Assembly (NCBI GenBank): GCA_003241285.1
Contig: QFOT01000122.1
Coordinates: 1 to 8,085 of the forward strand
Length of the DNA: 8,085 nucleotides
Direction of reading: 5' to 3'
From: Micavibrio aeruginosavorus
GTDB taxonomy: Bacteria; Pseudomonadota; Alphaproteobacteria; Micavibrionales; Micavibrionaceae
Numbering within the stretch: the first letter of the stretch is position 1; each line of letters opens with the position of its first letter. Below are positions 6,259 to 8,085 of the stretch, one piece after another. The notes under the pieces are model-generated. The model had not been told where the DNA came from and searched no databases. It worked only from the letters and a program-made list of their open reading frames with translations. Position numbers and translations under genes: made by a program.

Positions 6259-6761
6259 GCATTAATCCTTACATATTTAGAAACAAACTCGAATTGTTTG
6301 ATCTCGTCGGTTTTGGTGAGGTGGATATAGTAACCGCTCTGCTCGAAAAGATCGTTGATACAAATGATTTTTTCGACTTCGAGTATGGCGTCGCGATGGG
6401 GTAGTTGCCAATCGCGCATACCCTTCAAAGCGCGGACGATGGCTTTATGCTGGGTTTCATCGACCAGAAGAATATTTTTATGTAGCTCTTCAAATTGTTT
6501 ACCGTCGTAGCCGCCCATGTTCAGAAAAAAAAGTTTGAGCGGATTATCGGAAGGTTCTTTCGATAGCGTGATATCGTAACCGTCTGCTTGTTCAACCGCG
6601 CCCCAGCAATCCAAATGGAGGGATTTTGGATTGCCCCACCATTGTTTGCGCAGATCGTCGTAGCAGTCTTCGGCTTTTTCTCCGGTAGAAAAACGGATGT
6701 CGTGCAGCTCGATATTGGAATTCCCGCAATCGCCGCCGATATAGAACATGAAAAGTTTCAT
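6255..6761 (-). CDS. DUF1543 family protein with an internal duplication
   Basis: A 168-residue soluble protein of unknown function. The start MKLFMFYIGGDCGNSNIELH and the following DIRFSTGE are typical of the DUF1543 family. The motif recurs: KLF..YIGG........ELH at 2-20 and KLF..NMGG........ELH at 76-94 have identical spacing, so the protein is two copies of one unit joined by a short linker. ATG 6761 has a GGGA about 12 bases upstream. It is divergent from the nitrilase-like gene (46-base gap) and convergent with GNAT A, sharing bases 6255-6258 with it. No catalytic residues can be named. Confidence 0.85.
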   Translation of the reverse strand: MKLFMFYIGGDCGNSNIELHDIRFSTGEKAEDCYDDLRKQWWGNPKSLHLDCWGAVEQADGYDITLSKEPSDNPLKLFFLNMGGYDGKQFEELHKNILLVDETQHKAIVRALKGMRDWQLPHRDAILEVEKIICINDLFEQSGYYIHLTKTDEIKQFEFVSKYVRINA

Positions 6762-6807
6762 CTGATTTTTATTCCCTTTTTCCTGCCAAGGCGTTTATAT
6801 ATCCGAT

Positions 6808-7619
6808 ATGAGCAAAATGATCGTCGACAGTTATTTATATGATGTAGGTTTTAATCACGGGTCAATCGAGGCCGTGACGAAGGATATTATCGACTGCACA
6901 AAGGCCTCATGGGCTTCAGGTGCCGATATGGTTGTCTTCCCCGAATATAAAAGATTTTCTGGGAGCAAAGCTGGCCGGTTTTGAAGGCGGAGTTGAGTGT
7001 TTCCGGCAAGGCGGTAATTCTGGGCAGTGCGCCTTTTATCCTGCCGGATGGTAAAATCCGCAATCGAGCGCCGATACTGGTCGAGGGACGCGAAATACTG
7101 CAGGACAAACTATGCCTGACGCCGTGGGAAGCGCATCTCGATGGTGGCGACACAGTCGAAATTTTTGAATTCAAAGGCGCGAAATGCGTTAACCTCATTT
7201 GCCTCGACAGTGAAATTCCTGCGACCGCTGATATGCTTAAGCAGGAAGGGGGAATTGACGTGATGTTCGTGCCGAGCGCGACAGACACAATGATGGGGGT
7301 TGAGCGGATTGCCCGTTGTTCCTCTTCGCGCGCGGTTGAGCTAGGCGCTGCGGTGATAGTTTCGCAGTTAGTGGGAGAGATCGATAACGAGTTTATCGGC
7401 GATAATGTGGGTCAGGCTTCGCTTTATCTACCGTCGCTCGCTGCCACGGATTCGGTTTTGCGCCTTGACGAACGTGGCGTGACCAGATCGGGCAACAAAG
7501 CGGAGCGTTTCGAGATTGATCTGGAGCTTCTACAGTCAGCCAGACGTGACAAAAACACAACAAATCCGGCCTTGGTGACGGCCGAGAAAAAAATATTCCT
7601 GAAAAAGCACAAAAATTAA
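6808..7619 (+). pseudogene. carbon-nitrogen hydrolase (nitrilase superfamily), apparent frameshift
   Basis: The gene reads in two frames. ATG 6808 opens a 58-residue frame ending at TGA 6982-6984; it contains GADMVVFPEY with the catalytic Glu46. From 6951 the next frame continues without stops to TAA 7617-7619 with FWEQSWPVLKAEL, ILQDKLCLTPWE (catalytic Lys) and NLICLDSEIP (catalytic Cys), then VPSATDTMMGVERIARCSSS and RAVELGA, all characteristic of nitrilase-family amidases. Adding one A to the AAAA run at 6949-6952 would join them into a 270-residue protein with Glu46, Lys101 and Cys132. The Glu-Lys distance is about 10 residues shorter than in enzymes such as YafV, so a slightly larger deletion is possible. 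It may be a recent pseudogene, a sequencing error, or two expressed pieces (TTG 6981 could start the second). The GNAT-like gene B follows on the same strand. Confidence 0.75.
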
Positions 7620-7628
7620 AAATATTTA

Positions 7629-7657
7629 TTGACAGAAAAACTTGGATAATTCATAAG
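7629..7657 (+). promoter_or_regulatory. candidate promoter of GNAT-like gene B
   Basis: A perfect TTGACA (7629-7634) is followed after 17 bases by CATAAG (7652-7657), four of six matches to the -10 consensus. GATAA 7645-7649 and TTATC 7658-7662 are inverted arms spanning the -10 box and could form an operator. The predicted leader is about 115 bases and contains the hairpin at 7717-7741. Confidence 0.5.
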
Positions 7658-7716
7658 TTATCTCAATTGCGAACCCGCAAAGTTTTACTCCATGGGCTCA
7701 AAAGGACTAGAATTTT

Positions 7717-7741
7717 CCATGTAACCACAGTGGCTACATGG
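7717..7741 (+). promoter_or_regulatory. leader hairpin upstream of GNAT-like gene B
   Basis: CCATGTA (7717-7723) and TACATGG (7735-7741) pair perfectly; inside, CCA pairs with TGG around a CAG loop after one mismatch. The element lies 37 bases before ATG 7779. No T run follows, so it is not a usual terminator; it may be an mRNA structure or a protein-binding palindrome. Confidence 0.5.
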
Positions 7742-7778
7742 TTCGGTACAAAAATTTTACTCTTTGGGACTTATAGCC

Positions 7779-8085
7779 ATGGAACTGAACGCTTCAAGCA
7801 GCGCGTCTGCATATACCCATCAATCCATAATTGTAGATTTCAACAACGCTTCTCATGTTTATTTACTTGAGCGTGCCTGGGAAGAGTTGTTTCTGCCAGA
7901 ATTTCCGAACCAAAAGCAACAAGAGAGTGTTGCTGACTGGAAACGCAGAAATGAAGATCCAAATGTTGGGCTTTCAATTCCTATTATTGGTGAAAACCTC
8001 GATGACCCGGAAAACGCGGTTATTAAGGGATTTTCTGTGGGAACTCTTTTCAAGAAATCTGGAACACTTCTTCAGGATTATACAG
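7779..8085 (+). CDS. GNAT-like acyltransferase, paralogue B (5' part)
   Basis: The first 102 residues of a protein cut by the window end. Residues 17-101 align with residues 16-104 of the product at 5449: shared features are an early hydrophobic strand followed by an Asn-Ala pair, an aromatic helix then LPEFP (39-43, against VPEFP 38-42), a variable charged segment, GENLDDPENAVIKG against GQDLFDENNRKIDN, and a final Gly/Asp-Tyr. Only the N-terminal region is visible; the GNAT acetyl-CoA motif would lie beyond the edge, so its enzyme class rests on the similarity to A. GGGA at 7766-7769 precedes ATG 7779 by about 10 bases, a plausible ribosome site. The gene follows the nitrilase-like gene on the same strand but has its own candidate promoter. 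Confidence 0.7.
   Translation, partial: MELNASSSASAYTHQSIIVDFNNASHVYLLERAWEELFLPEFPNQKQQESVADWKRRNEDPNVGLSIPIIGENLDDPENAVIKGFSVGTLFKKSGTLLQDYT

Noticed and set aside
6945..6960. Programmed -1 frameshift in the nitrilase-like gene
   Set aside because: No X XXY YYZ slippery heptamer is in the right phase and the A run has only four bases, too short for efficient slippage.
7667..7870. Open frame of 67 codons upstream of GNAT-like gene B
   Set aside because: It starts with TTG, spans the palindromic leader, and overlaps gene B in another frame; its composition is not protein-like.

Overview
The window looks like a chromosomal segment of an alphaproteobacterium. Two independent markers support this. 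The tmRNA gene at 291-628 is circularly permuted and codes a two-piece molecule (acceptor piece first, coding piece second). The ClpXP adaptor gene is of the alphaproteobacterial SspB type. Base composition is moderate and no insertion sequence, phage gene or CRISPR array is visible. I cannot name a genus.

Left part (1-3184): the 3' end of an unrecognised gene is followed directly by a sigma70-like promoter and the permuted ssrA gene, whose tag reads ANDNFAVAVKAAA. Next come a 625-residue membrane protein of the O-antigen ligase/polymerase (Wzy/WaaL-like) family with a C-terminal TPR region, and sspB. SspB delivers SsrA-tagged proteins to ClpXP, so the tagging RNA and the adaptor that recognises its tag lie about 2 kb apart on the same strand.

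Gap 3185-3526: no protein gene, but the minus strand carries what looks like a complete small-RNA gene. It has a TTGACA/17 bp/TATATA promoter, a body of about 150 nt, a hairpin that shows six C residues in its loop (anti-Shine-Dalgarno-like), and an intrinsic terminator with an 11-bp stem, a UUCG loop and a U-rich tail. This is the strongest candidate for something undescribed here.

Middle (3527-5381): an alpha/beta hydrolase with an intact Ser-Asp-His triad and, 4 bp downstream, an ABC-2-type ATPase (YadG-like) with no permease gene beside it.

Right part (5394-8085): a GNAT-like acyltransferase (A); a convergent DUF1543 gene whose stop codon overlaps that of A and whose protein contains an internal duplication; a carbon-nitrogen hydrolase (nitrilase superfamily) gene broken by an apparent one-base frameshift in an A run; and the start of a second GNAT-like gene (B), paralogous to A, which runs off the window. 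GNAT and nitrilase domains are fused in some bacterial proteins (for example B. subtilis YhcX), so this neighbourhood may be a split version of that arrangement with a duplicated acyltransferase.
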